Assembly (NCBI RefSeq): GCF_024584435.1
Contig: NZ_CP102197.1
Location: 744,001-808,000, forward strand
Source of the DNA: Schaalia odontolytica
GTDB lineage: Bacteria; Actinomycetota; Actinomycetes; Actinomycetales; Actinomycetaceae
Reading direction: 5' to 3'
Length of the DNA stretch: 64,000 bases
The position numbers and the translations under genes are program-made. Positions 8,851 to 19,523 of the stretch are shown here, one piece after another. The number at the start of each line of letters is the position of its first letter. Positions within the stretch are counted from its first letter, which is position 1. Under the pieces are notes generated by a model that did not search any database, was not told the DNA's origin, and saw only the letters and a program-made list of their open reading frames with translations.

Positions 8851-9788
8851 TTATTACCCTGAAGAACACGACATCCGCGCAGGTCGCTTCGCGCATCGTC
8901 GAGCTGCGCGACGAACGCGGCTCCGCGGCGCTGAGCCGCGTCCTGACCCTTCTCATCTGCGTTCCCGACGTCATCGACGTTGACAACGCGATCGAGGTGT
9001 CGGATGCGGTTTCGCGCGAGCACCCTTGCCGCGTCATCGTCATTGTCGAGCCTTCCTCCGTCCAGGGCGAAGCGAGCCTCAATGCGCAGATTCGCGTGGG
9101 CGATGCCGCGGGCCTGTCCGACATCATCATTCTCGAGCCGCGCGGTGAGGCCGCAACAAACATCGACTCCCTCGTCATGCCACTCCTGCAGTCCGATACT
9201 CCGGTCGTCACCTACTGGCCGCTTACCCCTCCCTCTGACCCCGGCCGTCACCCCCTGGGGCGTCTTGCCGTCAAACGCATCACGGATTCTCGCGCAACGA
9301 GCTGCCCGATGGAGACGCTCTCGGCTTTGTCCTCCGTCTACACCTCCGGGGACACCGACCTGGCATGGGCGGGCGTGACCCTGTGGCGCGCACTCCTGGC
9401 AGCTATCGCGGAGGACCTTGATCGGATGCCCACTTCGATTCGGATCGCGGGAAACGCGACCCACCCCTCGCCGTTCCTGGTGGCCGCGTGGCTCCACCAC
9501 CAGCTGGGTGTTCCCGTCGAGAGGGTCGTGGATCCGCACGCCCTGACGATCACGGACATCACCTTCTTCTTCGATGACGACACCACCGTGTCCCTCTCGC
9601 GCAGCGCCACCTCCTCCGTGGCACGCCTCTCCCGTCCCGGACTCGAGGATCGCAACGTGAATCTCGCGCGTCGCTCCGTCCAGGATTCTCTCATGGAGGA
9701 GCTGCGTCGCCTCGACCCGGATGTCTACTACGGCGAGCTTTTGACGACGGAACTTCCTCGCCTGGCCTTTTGCACCGAGGGGAAGTGA
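8847..9788 (+). CDS. opcA: OpcA, glucose-6-phosphate dehydrogenase assembly protein
   Basis: 313 residues from a GTG that overlaps the zwf stop (GTGA). OpcA is a non-catalytic partner of G6PDH found in cyanobacteria and actinobacteria that promotes its oligomerisation and activity. Family segments visible include the TPVVTYWPLTPPSDP region and TDLAWAGVTLWRALLAA. The position between zwf and pgl with no gap is the classical actinobacterial order and implies coordinated stoichiometry with the enzyme it serves. Confidence 0.93.
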   Translation: MIITLKNTTSAQVASRIVELRDERGSAALSRVLTLLICVPDVIDVDNAIEVSDAVSREHPCRVIVIVEPSSVQGEASLNAQIRVGDAAGLSDIIILEPRGEAATNIDSLVMPLLQSDTPVVTYWPLTPPSDPGRHPLGRLAVKRITDSRATSCPMETLSALSSVYTSGDTDLAWAGVTLWRALLAAIAEDLDRMPTSIRIAGNATHPSPFLVAAWLHHQLGVPVERVVDPHALTITDITFFFDDDTTVSLSRSATSSVARLSRPGLEDRNVNLARRSVQDSLMEELRRLDPDVYYGELLTTELPRLAFCTEGK

Positions 9789-9789
9789 G

Positions 9790-10536
9790 ATGCTCAGCGT
9801 TCGTACGCTCGCGGTGCTACCCGGCCCGCAGGAACTGGCCGAGGCCGTCGGGGATGCCCTCTTTGCGCGTTTGCGGATCCTGATCGAGGAGGCGGAGCCC
9901 GGGCAACGGGTCAACCTGGCGATCTCCGGGGGCGCGATCACCTCCTCCCTACTCCCCTCTCTGCGCGGGCGAGTTGGCGAGGTCGACTGGTCGCGGGTGC
10001 GCGTGTGGTTCGTTGACGAACGCTACGTCGCCGCCGGCGACCCCGATCGCAACGACGACCAGGCGTGGCAAGGCTTCTTTCACGCCGCGCCCGGCGTGGA
10101 GTTCATCCGCATGCCCTCACGAGCCCCCGGCGGTCGCGGTGACGACAGTCTCGACGCGGCTGCACTCGCCTTCGAGGACACGTGGACCTCGCTCATGGGT
10201 GATGGATCCTTCGACATCGCCCTCATCGGCATGGGCCCTGACGGTCACGTTGCCTCGTTGTTCCCCGGTCGCATCGACGATGAGGCTCGCCCGATCCTGG
10301 CAGTGCGTGACTCGCCCAAGCCTCCCCCCGAGCGCATCACGGTTTCGATGCCGCTCATGCGCCGCTGCGCGGAAGTCTGGCTGGCCACGAGCGGGGCGGC
10401 CAAGGCCCGCGCTATCGGAGAGGCATTCGCGGGGGCGTCACCCCAGCGCGTGCCGGTTGCGGGCGTGCTGACCCCCACGACTCGCGTGTACCTTGACGCT
10501 GCGGCGGCGGCCGACATCGACGTGTCACACGCGTGA
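9790..10536 (+). CDS. pgl: 6-phosphogluconolactonase
   Basis: 248 residues, ATG one base after the opcA stop. It hydrolyses 6-phosphogluconolactone made by Zwf. Family motifs are NLAISGG near residue 40, VWFVDERYV, and ALIGMGPDGHVASLFPG. Last gene of the oxidative pentose phosphate operon; the following gene is convergent, only 18 bases away, and I see no strong terminator hairpin between them. No gnd is present in this window. Confidence 0.95.
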   Translation: MLSVRTLAVLPGPQELAEAVGDALFARLRILIEEAEPGQRVNLAISGGAITSSLLPSLRGRVGEVDWSRVRVWFVDERYVAAGDPDRNDDQAWQGFFHAAPGVEFIRMPSRAPGGRGDDSLDAAALAFEDTWTSLMGDGSFDIALIGMGPDGHVASLFPGRIDDEARPILAVRDSPKPPPERITVSMPLMRRCAEVWLATSGAAKARAIGEAFAGASPQRVPVAGVLTPTTRVYLDAAAAADIDVSHA

Positions 10537-10554
10537 GGGCTGCATGCACACGCG

Positions 10555-11547
10555 CTAGCGAAAGGCCAGGAAGACGAGGGTACAAGCAGCCCAGAGACCC
10601 ATGATCGTCGCATACGGCCACCAGTAGCGACGGCTGATCGCGATGAACTCGCGGATGAAGGCGGTCGGGAAGTAATAGCGCGCCGTCCGTGACCCCAGCC
10701 CATCGGCGTTCAATCCGACCGCCCGCGCGTACATCGCGGCTCGGAACACGTGATAGTCGCTCGTGACCAGCGCGCTTCGAGGGTCTGGCACCGAGGAACG
10801 TTCGGCGATGAGGTCCCGAGAAAAACTCAGGTTCTCCCACGTCGTCGTGGAGCGATCTTCCAAAGCGATCTGGGAGGCAGGGACACCGAGGGCGCGCAGG
10901 TGCCGCGCCATCGCTTCGGCCTCCGAGATCTCCTCATCCTCACCCTGACCTCCGGATGGTACGAGGGTGGCGCGCCGGCCCTGCGCATTCCACAGCTCGC
11001 AGGCGCGTTCGACCCGCCCGGCAAGCAACGGCGTCAGCTCCTTCCCCTTCAGGCCTGCGCCGTGGATGATGATGAAGTCGTAGCGCCGACGCCTCGGGAG
11101 CGAACGGTAGAGCCACGAGTAGAGGAGCATCGCGGCAAAGGAGAGGAAGAACCACGCGCCGCACGCGGTGACGGCCAGGACGAAACCAACGACGACGCCG
11201 GGTAGCCGCGCCGCGTGGGCCACGGGAAGCGCACCGAACCACGCGACGATGGCGCAGGCGAAGAGCAGCGGCAGGGCGTGGGAGAGAGAGAAACCCTCCC
11301 GCTTGACGAGCATGACCTCGTTCACGAGCATGAACACGATCGTGATGACCGGGGTGAAAGCGACGGCGAGCGCGATGGGGAGCGTGATCCACCACTGTTT
11401 GAAGAACACGGCCGCCGCGCCGAGCGTGCACGCACAGAAGAAGAATAAGAAGAAGGCGTTGCGGAATTGCCTGGGTTCGCGCCAATAGGACCACAGAAAA
11501 ATGGCTCCCCACACGATTGCAGGGAGCCACAGGGCGACGTCAGCCAC
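10555..11547 (-). CDS. YdcF-like (DUF218) multi-pass membrane protein
   Basis: 330 residues from GTG 11547. The N-terminal half is about five hydrophobic segments; the following soluble region (FIIIHGAGLKG, LVPSGGQGEDE, TTTWENLSFSRDLI, ALVTSDYHVFRAAMYA) is a DUF218/YdcF fold, and a final hydrophobic helix ends the protein. The family includes E. coli YdcF and SanA/ElyC-type envelope proteins; the biochemical activity is not established. The start lies just after the secG stop, so it may be co-transcribed with secG. Longer initiation inside secG is possible. Confidence 0.75.
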   Translation of the reverse strand: MADVALWLPAIVWGAIFLWSYWREPRQFRNAFFLFFFCACTLGAAAVFFKQWWITLPIALAVAFTPVITIVFMLVNEVMLVKREGFSLSHALPLLFACAIVAWFGALPVAHAARLPGVVVGFVLAVTACGAWFFLSFAAMLLYSWLYRSLPRRRRYDFIIIHGAGLKGKELTPLLAGRVERACELWNAQGRRATLVPSGGQGEDEEISEAEAMARHLRALGVPASQIALEDRSTTTWENLSFSRDLIAERSSVPDPRSALVTSDYHVFRAAMYARAVGLNADGLGSRTARYYFPTAFIREFIAISRRYWWPYATIMGLWAACTLVFLAFR

Positions 11548-11552
11548 GGTGG

Positions 11553-11798
11553 TCAGCCGCCAAACTTGGCGAGGAGGGCGTATCCGACAATGCACACCAG
11601 CCAGATCAGCAGCGTGCCCAGCGTGATCCGATTCAGGTTACGCTCGGCGACGCCCGAAGACCCGGCGGAGGAGGAAATGCCGCCACCGAACATGTCCGAA
11701 AGGCCGCCGCCCTGCCCCTTGTGCATGAGGACGGTGAGGGTCAGCAAAATGCTGGTCAGGAAGATCAGCACGATCAGAACGTTGTTCAAAATGGTCAC
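11553..11798 (-). CDS. secG: Preprotein translocase subunit SecG
   Basis: 81 residues from a GTG. Two transmembrane segments (NVLIVLIFLTSILLTLTVLM and LGTLLIWLVCIVGYALL) flank the family HKGQGGGLSDMFGGG segment. SecG is the accessory subunit of the SecYEG channel. The gap-pgk-tpiA-secG order is common in actinobacteria. A strong hairpin separates it from tpiA, so it may rely on read-through or its own weak promoter. The open frame upstream of the GTG has no SecG character. Confidence 0.92.
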   Translation of the reverse strand: MTILNNVLIVLIFLTSILLTLTVLMHKGQGGGLSDMFGGGISSSAGSSGVAERNLNRITLGTLLIWLVCIVGYALLAKFGG

Positions 11799-11871
11799 GG
11801 TTATTCCAACTTCTAGTGCGGTTCTACCCCGCCGTGGGGGCGCATACGAATCAAGTTTATCGAAGAATGGC

Positions 11872-11905
11872 GGTGGGGCCAACCGGCGCACCGGTTGGCC
11901 CCACC
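11872..11905 (-). terminator. Strong hairpin between tpiA and secG
   Basis: Perfect 15-bp stem (GGTGGGGCCAACCGG and its complement) with a CGCA loop, 54 bases after the tpiA stop. Only a short T-containing stretch follows on the minus strand. Likely terminates or attenuates the glycolytic operon. Confidence 0.7.
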
Positions 11906-11958
11906 CCGTTGCCCCTTCTCCCCTTCACGCGGAGGGGACCTCGAGGAGCATCGGCGCC

Positions 11959-12735
11959 TCAGGCGTAGAAGGTTGCCATGGCGGCGAACGAGTCAGCCTT
12001 CAGAGACGCGCCGCCAACGAGGCCGCCGTCGATGTCGGGCTGGGCCATGAGTTCCTTGATGTTACCGGGCTTGGCGGAGCCGCCGTACAGGATGCGAGTC
12101 GCCTCGGCGGTCTCGGTGCCGTAGTCCTCGGCGAGGGCGGCGCGAATCGCACCGCAGACCTCCTGCGCGTCCTCGGCCGACGCGGTCTCGCCCGTGCCGA
12201 TCGCCCAGATCGGCTCGTAGGCGATGACGATCTTCGCGACCTCGTCGGCCTTCCAGCCCGACAGCGCCGCACAAATCTGGCCGAGCACGAAGTCAACGTA
12301 CGTGCCGGCCTTGCGCACCTCGAGGGCCTCGCCGCAGCACAGGATCGGGGTCATGCCCGCGTCGAAAACCTTGCGTGCCTTCGCTCCGACGAGCTCATCG
12401 GACTCTCCGTGGTATTCGCGACGCTCCGAGTGACCCATGACGACGTAGCTACAACCCAGCTTGGTGAGCATCTCGGTGGAGATCTCGCCGGTGTAGGCGC
12501 CGTTGTCATGGATCGACACGTCCTGCGCTCCATACTTGATGCCGAGCTCGTCGGCGTCAACGATGGTCTGGACGGTGCGGATATCCGTAAACGGCGGGAT
12601 GACGAGCACCTCGCACTTGGAGTAGTCGTGGTCCGCGTCTGCGAGCGCCATCGCGAGGCCCTGGACGAGATGGTTGGCCTCGAGGTGATCGAGGTTCATC
12701 TTCCAGTTGCCGGCCATGAGGGGTGTGCGTGCCAT
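11959..12735 (-). CDS. tpiA: Triosephosphate isomerase
   Basis: 258 residues. It interconverts dihydroxyacetone phosphate and glyceraldehyde-3-phosphate. Signature segments are AGNWKMN (Lys at the active site), VMGHSERREYHGESDE (catalytic His), IAYEPIWAIGTG (catalytic Glu) and GGSAKPGNI (phosphate loop). The start is three bases after the pgk stop, so it is translated from the same mRNA. Standard length. Confidence 0.97.
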   Translation of the reverse strand: MARTPLMAGNWKMNLDHLEANHLVQGLAMALADADHDYSKCEVLVIPPFTDIRTVQTIVDADELGIKYGAQDVSIHDNGAYTGEISTEMLTKLGCSYVVMGHSERREYHGESDELVGAKARKVFDAGMTPILCCGEALEVRKAGTYVDFVLGQICAALSGWKADEVAKIVIAYEPIWAIGTGETASAEDAQEVCGAIRAALAEDYGTETAEATRILYGGSAKPGNIKELMAQPDIDGGLVGGASLKADSFAAMATFYA

Positions 12736-12738
12736 GAG

Positions 12739-13929
12739 TCAGTCCTCCAGAACTGCGATACCGGGCAGAACCTTGCCTTCGAGGAGCTCGAGGGAGGCGC
12801 CGCCGCCAGTGGAAATGTGAGAGAAGGTGCTCTCGTCGAAACCGAGCAAGCGCACGGCCGCGGCGGAGTCGCCGCCGCCGATGACGGAGAACATGGTGCC
12901 CGCCGACAGGGCCTGCGCGACGGCACGGGTGCCGCCGGCGAAGGCGTCGAACTCAAAGACGCCCATGGGCCCGTTCCAGGCCACGGTCTTCGCCGTTGCG
13001 ATCTTGTCGGCGAAGAGCTTGGCGGACTCGGGGCCGATATCCAGGCCCATCTGGTCGTCGGGGATCGCGTCGACCTTGACGACGGTTGCCGGCGCGTCGG
13101 CCGCAAACTCGGGGGCGACAACGACGTCAACGGGCAGGACCAGGTCAACGCCGCGTTCAGCTGCCTGCGCGATATAGCCCTTGACGGTCTCGATCTGGTC
13201 TTCTTCGAGCAGAGACTTGCCAACCGAGTAGCCCTGAGCGGCCAGGAAGGTGAACGCCATGCCGCCGCCAATGAAGAGCATGTCGGCCTTCTTCAGCAGG
13301 TTCGCGATGACGCCCAGCTTGTCAGAGACCTTCGATCCGCCGAGGACGACGCCGTAGGGGCGTTCGGGATCGCCGGTGACCTTGGACAGGGACTCAATCT
13401 CCTTGAGGACCAGGAGGCCCGCGGCGGAGGGCAGCAGCTTCGCAATGTCGTAGACGGAGGCCTGCTTGCGGTGGACAACGCCGAAGCCGTCGGAGACGAA
13501 AGCGTCGCCGAGCTTGGCGTATTCACGGGCGAGTTCCTCGCGCTCGGAATCGACCTTCGAGGTTTCGCGAGCGTCGTAGCGCACGTTTTCCAGCAGGGCG
13601 ATCTCGCCGTCACCGAGGGCGGCGACAGTCTCGGTAGCGGAGGGGCCAACGACATCGGAGGCGAGAGTAACCTTCACGCCGGACAGCTCGGCGAGGCGCT
13701 CGGCGACGGGGGCCAGCGAGAAGGCGGGGTCGACCTTGCCCTTGGGGCGGCCGAGGTGGGCCAGGATGACGACCTTCGCTCCGGCGTTGGTGAGGGTCGT
13801 GAGGGTGGGCAGCGCGGCGCGGATACGTCCGTCGTCGGTGATCTGGCCGTCCTTGAGTGGAACGTTGAAGTCGGAGCGAACCAGCACGCGCTTGCCGCGC
13901 AGGTCACCCAGGGTGGAGATGGTCCTCAT
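12739..13929 (-). CDS. pgk: Phosphoglycerate kinase
   Basis: 396 residues from the ATG of [20 protein letters not shown], preceded by GAAAGGACCTCCC. It transfers phosphate from 1,3-bisphosphoglycerate to ADP. Family segments: [31 protein letters not shown], and [10 protein letters not shown] near the nucleotide site. Second gene of the gap-pgk-tpiA operon, with a 16-bp hairpin in the gap-pgk spacer that may tune their relative expression. Confidence 0.97.
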   Translation of the reverse strand: MRTISTLGDLRGKRVLVRSDFNVPLKDGQITDDGRIRAALPTLTTLTNAGAKVVILAHLGRPKGKVDPAFSLAPVAERLAELSGVKVTLASDVVGPSATETVAALGDGEIALLENVRYDARETSKVDSEREELAREYAKLGDAFVSDGFGVVHRKQASVYDIAKLLPSAAGLLVLKEIESLSKVTGDPERPYGVVLGGSKVSDKLGVIANLLKKADMLFIGGGMAFTFLAAQGYSVGKSLLEEDQIETVKGYIAQAAERGVDLVLPVDVVVAPEFAADAPATVVKVDAIPDDQMGLDIGPESAKLFADKIATAKTVAWNGPMGVFEFDAFAGGTRAVAQALSAGTMFSVIGGGDSAAAVRLLGFDESTFSHISTGGGASLELLEGKVLPGIAVLED

Positions 13930-13964
13930 GGGAGGTCCTTTCGTTCGAAGACGTTGGTGATAGA

Positions 13965-14000
13965 CGAGATGCCCGTGCACGAGCGTGCACGGGCATCTCG
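13965..14000 (-). terminator. Intercistronic hairpin between gap and pgk
   Basis: Perfect 16-bp inverted repeat (CGAGATGCCCGTGCAC and its complement) closed by a 4-base loop, starting 29 bases after the gap stop and 36 bases before the pgk ATG. No T-run follows. It could be a partial terminator or an mRNA-stabilising/processing element; sequence alone cannot decide. Confidence 0.65.
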
Positions 14001-14028
14001 CTGTCAGCTCATGGCTGTGGCGCTCAGC

Positions 14029-15183
<1,155 letters not shown>

Positions 15184-15240
15184 TCATCACGTGGGGTAAT
15201 TCTCGTTTATTGCCCACCATACGGGGCGAAACTAAGGACC

Positions 15241-16224
15241 TCAGTCCTCCTCAAGCATCTCGAGGGTGAGCGCGGATTCGGTATCGGGGATACCGCGTTC
15301 GTGCGCGACTTTGTCCGCCAGCGCGAGGAGCCTGCGGATGCGCCCCGCCACCGCGTCCTTCGTGAGCGGCGGATTCGTGTGTTTGCCCAGTTCCTCAAGG
15401 GAAGCCTGCTTGTAGCGCAGGCGCAGGGTGCCCGCCTCGAGCAGGTGCGCCGGAACATCGTCGCCGAGGATCTCAAAGGCCCTCTCGACGCGAGCCCCGG
15501 CCGCCACGGCCGCGCGCGCCGACCGTCGCAGGTTGGCATCGTCGAAGTTGGCGAGCCTGTTGGCGCTGCCGCGCGCCTCGCGTCGCTCCCGGCGCTCCTG
15601 CCAGGCCTCGAAGGTCGCGGGCGCACCCATCGCGGCGATCAGCGTGCCGATTGCGTCGGAGTCGCGCACGGAGACGCGGTCGGTTCCCCGAACCTCCTTC
15701 GAGCGTGCAGCCGCGCCGAGCTTGCGCGCGCAGCCGACCATCGCCAAGGCCACCTCGGGGCCCGGGCAGGTGATCTCGAGAGAGGAAGAGCGGCCGGGTT
15801 CCATGAGCGAGCCGCGCGCGAGAAAGGCTCCGCGCCAGATGGCCGCGGCCTCGGCCGTCCCCGACGACACGAGAGCAGGGGGGAGGCCGCGCACGGGACG
15901 CCGGAGAGAGTCGACGAGTCCGGTGAGCCTGGCCAGCTCGTCGGCCTTGTGGACGACGCGAACGACGAAGCGTTTGCCGCGCCGAAGGGAGGAACCGGAG
16001 ACGACGACAACGGAGGACTCCGCGTTGTACAGCGCCTGGAGGTAGGTGCGCAGGCGCCTGGCCGCGACCGGCGAGTCAAGCTCGGCCTCCACGAGGATCC
16101 GGCCACCGACGAGGTGCAAGCCGCCGGCGAAGCGCAGCGTCGCGCTCACCTCGGCGGCGACCTCGGACGGAGTGGTGATGACGGCGCGCGCGAGCTCGTC
16201 CTTCATGTCTGACGTCAGCGACAC
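15241..16224 (-). CDS. whiA: DNA-binding protein WhiA
   Basis: 327 residues from a GTG ([16 protein letters not shown]) preceded by GGGAGA at five bases. WhiA combines a LAGLIDADG-like N-terminal fold with a C-terminal helix-turn-helix; in Streptomyces it controls sporulation division genes with WhiB, and in other Gram-positives it affects division. Conserved parts: [40 protein letters not shown] and [27 protein letters not shown] (helix-turn-helix) shown here as separate neighbouring motifs. Follows yvcK in the conserved rapZ-yvcK-whiA order. Confidence 0.94.
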   Translation of the reverse strand: MSLTSDMKDELARAVITTPSEVAAEVSATLRFAGGLHLVGGRILVEAELDSPVAARRLRTYLQALYNAESSVVVVSGSSLRRGKRFVVRVVHKADELARLTGLVDSLRRPVRGLPPALVSSGTAEAAAIWRGAFLARGSLMEPGRSSSLEITCPGPEVALAMVGCARKLGAAARSKEVRGTDRVSVRDSDAIGTLIAAMGAPATFEAWQERRERREARGSANRLANFDDANLRRSARAAVAAGARVERAFEILGDDVPAHLLEAGTLRLRYKQASLEELGKHTNPPLTKDAVAGRIRRLLALADKVAHERGIPDTESALTLEMLEED

Positions 16225-16269
16225 AGATTCTCCCAACGATGTGGTGTCTCGATCAACGGGCAACAGGGT

Positions 16270-17274
16270 CTAAGGTAACCACGTTTCTGGCTGCCCGACT
16301 TCCCCGAGGAAGCCGTCGAATGCGTCACGGAGCGCCGCCGCCAGGCGCAGCGGGTCGTGGTGCGGCGCTCCGTCGCCGGTGCGCACCTGGCGCAGCAGGA
16401 CGCGAGCCCCCAGTTCCTCGGCCGCCACGATCAGGTCGTCGATGTCATCGCACGCGGTCGGGTCAGCGACAACGACGTCCAGCTTGAGCATCGGAGCGTA
16501 TTCGCGCAGCACCCGCACGTGGTCCGCTGTCGACATCAGGTCCGTTTCCCCGCGTTGGCGCGCTAGGTTGAGCACAAGCGCGCGGTGCGCGTCGGTCGTG
16601 GCCAGGGCTCGGTTGATCTCGGGCACGAGCAGGTGCGGGATCACCGACGTGTACCAGGAGCCGGGACCGAGGACCACCCAGTCGGCCTCGGAGATCGCCT
16701 CGATGACGGCGCCGGGAACCTCGGGAGCCTCGGGCGTGATGCGCACGTGTTCAACGGTTCCGGGGGCGACCGCCACCTTGGACTGGCCGGCGACGACGTA
16801 CCTGCGTCCCCCGTCCATCATGTCTGCCTCGATATCGATGGGTGTCGTCGACATCGGCAGGACGCGCCCCTGCGCCCCCAGCAGTCTGCCGACCCAGTCG
16901 AGGCCCTCAACCGGGTCATCGAGGAGCTGCCAGAATCCGGAAATCAAGAGGTTACCGAGCGCGTGCCCGTTGAGGGGGCCCGTCGTATCCAGGCGCAGCT
17001 GCATGACATCACGCCAAGTGAGCCCCCACTCGGATTCCTCGCACAGCGACGCCAGCGCCATGCGTAGGTCACCCGGCGGAAGGATCGGCATCTCCTTGCG
17101 GAGCCGACCCGAGCTGCCACCGTCGTCGGCGACCGTGACGACCGCGGTGAGCGCCCGTGTGATGTGGCGCAGTGCCCGCAGGGTGGCCGAGAGGCCGTGG
17201 CCGCCGCCGAGGGCGACGATGGACTGACCGGATTCGCCTCGTTGAACCCAGCCGGCTGCATCAAGATAGGGCAT
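16270..17274 (-). CDS. yvcK: YvcK/CofD-family protein (gluconeogenesis factor)
   Basis: 334 residues from MPYLDAAGW, whose ATG shares one base with the rapZ stop (TGATG). The CofD-like fold is shown by VALGGGHGLSATLRALR, VTVADDGGSSGRLR and LGPGSWYTSVIPHLL. Members bind UDP-sugars and are needed for normal envelope growth on gluconeogenic carbon sources; the actinobacterial homologue (CuvA) links peptidoglycan growth and nutrition. Coupled translation with rapZ upstream; whiA follows 45 bases downstream. Confidence 0.9.
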   Translation of the reverse strand: MPYLDAAGWVQRGESGQSIVALGGGHGLSATLRALRHITRALTAVVTVADDGGSSGRLRKEMPILPPGDLRMALASLCEESEWGLTWRDVMQLRLDTTGPLNGHALGNLLISGFWQLLDDPVEGLDWVGRLLGAQGRVLPMSTTPIDIEADMMDGGRRYVVAGQSKVAVAPGTVEHVRITPEAPEVPGAVIEAISEADWVVLGPGSWYTSVIPHLLVPEINRALATTDAHRALVLNLARQRGETDLMSTADHVRVLREYAPMLKLDVVVADPTACDDIDDLIVAAEELGARVLLRQVRTGDGAPHHDPLRLAAALRDAFDGFLGEVGQPETWLP

Positions 17275-18269
17275 CAGTCTCTCCCAATGTCGCGGTGCAT
17301 CACCCGGACGGAGTGCCCGAGAGTGCGCAGGCGTTGCGCGATGGCCTCCGAACACGCGACGGAGCGGTGCTTACCGCCCGTGCAGCCGACGGCGATCGTG
17401 ACGAATGGCTTCAATTCTGCCAGATAGCCCGCCAGCATGGGCGCCAGTAGGTCAGCGTATCCCAGGGCGAAATCACGCGCACCCGGCTGCGAGAGCACGT
17501 AGTCGGCGACCGCCTGGTCCTTTCCGGTCAGGTGCCGCAGCTCGTCAACCCAGTACGGGTTCTTCAGGAAGCGCACGTCGACCACGTGGTCGGCGTCGAG
17601 GGGCAGGCCGTGCTTGAAACCAAAGGATTCGACCGTGATCTGCAGGAGGCGCTCCTCCCCCGCCACGATGTCTCGAATCCGCCGGGTCAGGTCGTGAACG
17701 CTCATGTCGGAGGTGTCGATGACCTCGTCCGCACTGCGACGCAGGGGGGCGAGCAGGCGTTCCTCCGCCTTGATACCGTCCATGAGGGTGCCCTGCCCCT
17801 GCAGAGGGTGCGGGCGCCGATTCGACTCGTAGCGGCGCACGAGGGTCTGGGCGCTTGCTTCGAGGAAGATCACACGGTAGGCGATTCCGGACTTCTTGAG
17901 CTGCTCAAGCGTGGAGGACAGGTTCGCGAAGAACGTGCGCGAGCGCACGTCCACCCCCACCGCGAGGCGATGGACGCCCGCCGCCGGGTCGTTGGACATC
18001 ATGCCCACGAGGGCGGGAAGCATAGTGGGAGGCAAGTTGTCCACGACGTACCAGTCGAGATCCTCGAGAGCTCGCGCCGCACCGGTGCGACCCGCTCCCG
18101 AGTAGCCGGTGATGATGAGGACTTCGTTGGAGGCGCGGGGTTCCGGCTTGGCAGCAACGACGTCGCGCGCGGGAATGCCTTCGGGGAACGTCGGCGGATT
18201 CTCCTCGTTCACGGGCAAGCCCGGGGCGTCGAGGCCGCCGCGTGGACGGTCGGTGGCTTGGTCGGGCAT
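17274..18269 (-). CDS. rapZ: RapZ/YvcJ-family nucleotide-binding protein
   Basis: 331 residues with a proline-rich N-terminal extension of about 45. The Walker A reads GYSGAGRTGAA, with Arg in place of the usual Lys, a variant I associate with the actinobacterial branch. It is followed by LEDLDWYVVDNLPP and the C-terminal VGCTGGKHRSVACSE motif, both diagnostic. In E. coli RapZ is an RNA-binding adaptor controlling glmS sRNAs; in Gram-positives the role is unclear. The next gene, yvcK, overlaps by one base. Confidence 0.92.
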   Translation of the reverse strand: MPDQATDRPRGGLDAPGLPVNEENPPTFPEGIPARDVVAAKPEPRASNEVLIITGYSGAGRTGAARALEDLDWYVVDNLPPTMLPALVGMMSNDPAAGVHRLAVGVDVRSRTFFANLSSTLEQLKKSGIAYRVIFLEASAQTLVRRYESNRRPHPLQGQGTLMDGIKAEERLLAPLRRSADEVIDTSDMSVHDLTRRIRDIVAGEERLLQITVESFGFKHGLPLDADHVVDVRFLKNPYWVDELRHLTGKDQAVADYVLSQPGARDFALGYADLLAPMLAGYLAELKPFVTIAVGCTGGKHRSVACSEAIAQRLRTLGHSVRVMHRDIGRD

Positions 18270-18308
18270 GGTGTCCTCCTTGGCAAGGTGTTGGGGTGGC
18301 GGGGTGGC

Positions 18309-19523
18309 TTAGGCGGGCGCGTCCTCGACGCTGATCTCCTGGGCGGCGCGCCGGGCGATCACCCGGGCTTCCTTCGGGCTGGCTGCGGTGGCTACCACGA
18401 CACCGAGGCGCCGGTGGGCTCGGCTCACGGGTTTGCCGAAGATACGCACGACGTCGGCCGTTGCCAGGGCGCGCCCGACACCGTCGTAGACGGGGCGCTC
18501 AATCGCTCGGGGTGCTCGGATGACGGCCGATGCTCCCGGCGCGCGTTGCTCGGTCGAGGTGGGAAGTCCGAGGATCGCGCGCGCGTGTAGCTCGAACTCG
18601 GATTGACCCTGCGTGGCCATCGTCACCATGCCCGTGTCGTGCGGGCGCGGAGACAGTTCCGAGAACCACACGTCGTCTCCGCGCACAAAAAACTCCACGC
18701 CGAAGATACCTAGGCAAGGCCCGGTTCCCTTGCGCGCGAGAGCATCGGTGACCTCACGGGCCATCGAGTGCGCCGCCCGCAGAGCGCGAGGACTCATCGC
18801 CATGGGCTGCCAGGATTCGACGTAGTCGCCGCCCTCCTGACGGTGGCCGATGGGTGCGCAGAAGGAGGTAAGGACGCGCGAGGCGTGCGCATCCCACGAC
18901 CGCAGCGTCAGCAGAGTGATCTCGTAGTCGAAGTCGATCCCCTCCTCGACGATGACCACGCCCGTGTCGGCGCGGGCGCCGTCGCGCGCGGCGCGCCACG
19001 CTGCACAGGCCTCGTCGCGGGAGGTGACGCGGCTCTGCCCGTGTCCAGAGGAGGACATTGTGGGCTTGACGAAAGCCGGGTACCCCACCTCGTCGAGAGC
19101 GTGCGCGAGTTCGTCTTCACTGCGCGCAAAACGAAAGGCACAGGTGCGCACGCCCGGGAGGCTGGCGGCGAGGTTGCGAATGCGCTCGCGGTCCATCGTC
19201 GCGGTGACCGCGTAGGCGTTGGGAACGACCCGCACCCCGCGTTCCTCAGCGTCCGCGAGCTCCGCGGTCGCGATCGCCTCGACCTCGGGGACGATCAGGT
19301 CGACATCAACCTCGGCAAGAACCTCGCGGAGCGCCCGCGGGTCAGCCATGTCGAAGACGCGGAAGTCGTCCGCTACCTGCATGGCGGGGGCACCGGCGTA
19401 GGAATCGCACGCGATGACGGTGGCGCCATAGCGTTTGAGGGAAATGGTGACTTCCTTGCCGAGTTCCCCCGAACCCAGCAGGAGGACGCGGGCGGGCAGC
19501 GGCGTCGGCAGCGTCGATGTCAT
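18309..19523 (-). CDS. purT: Formate-dependent phosphoribosylglycinamide formyltransferase (PurT)
   Basis: 404 residues, an ATP-grasp enzyme that formylates GAR directly with formate and ATP in purine synthesis. Evidence: N-terminal VLLLGSGELGKEVTISLKR, the ATP-grasp segment FVKPTMSSSGHGQSRV, and GIFGVEFFVRGDDVWFSELS followed by SPRPHDTGMVT, which is typical of PurT and PurK; the N-terminus fits PurT. The ATG overlaps the uvrC stop (ATGA), so this metabolic gene rides on the uvrC transcript. Confidence 0.92.
   Translation of the reverse strand: MTSTLPTPLPARVLLLGSGELGKEVTISLKRYGATVIACDSYAGAPAMQVADDFRVFDMADPRALREVLAEVDVDLIVPEVEAIATAELADAEERGVRVVPNAYAVTATMDRERIRNLAASLPGVRTCAFRFARSEDELAHALDEVGYPAFVKPTMSSSGHGQSRVTSRDEACAAWRAARDGARADTGVVIVEEGIDFDYEITLLTLRSWDAHASRVLTSFCAPIGHRQEGGDYVESWQPMAMSPRALRAAHSMAREVTDALARKGTGPCLGIFGVEFFVRGDDVWFSELSPRPHDTGMVTMATQGQSEFELHARAILGLPTSTEQRAPGASAVIRAPRAIERPVYDGVGRALATADVVRIFGKPVSRAHRRLGVVVATAASPKEARVIARRAAQEISVEDAPA

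Noticed and set aside
17274..18269. Lys to Arg change in the RapZ Walker A as a loss of function
   Set aside because: To my knowledge this variant is common in actinobacterial RapZ-like proteins, so it is not special to this gene.
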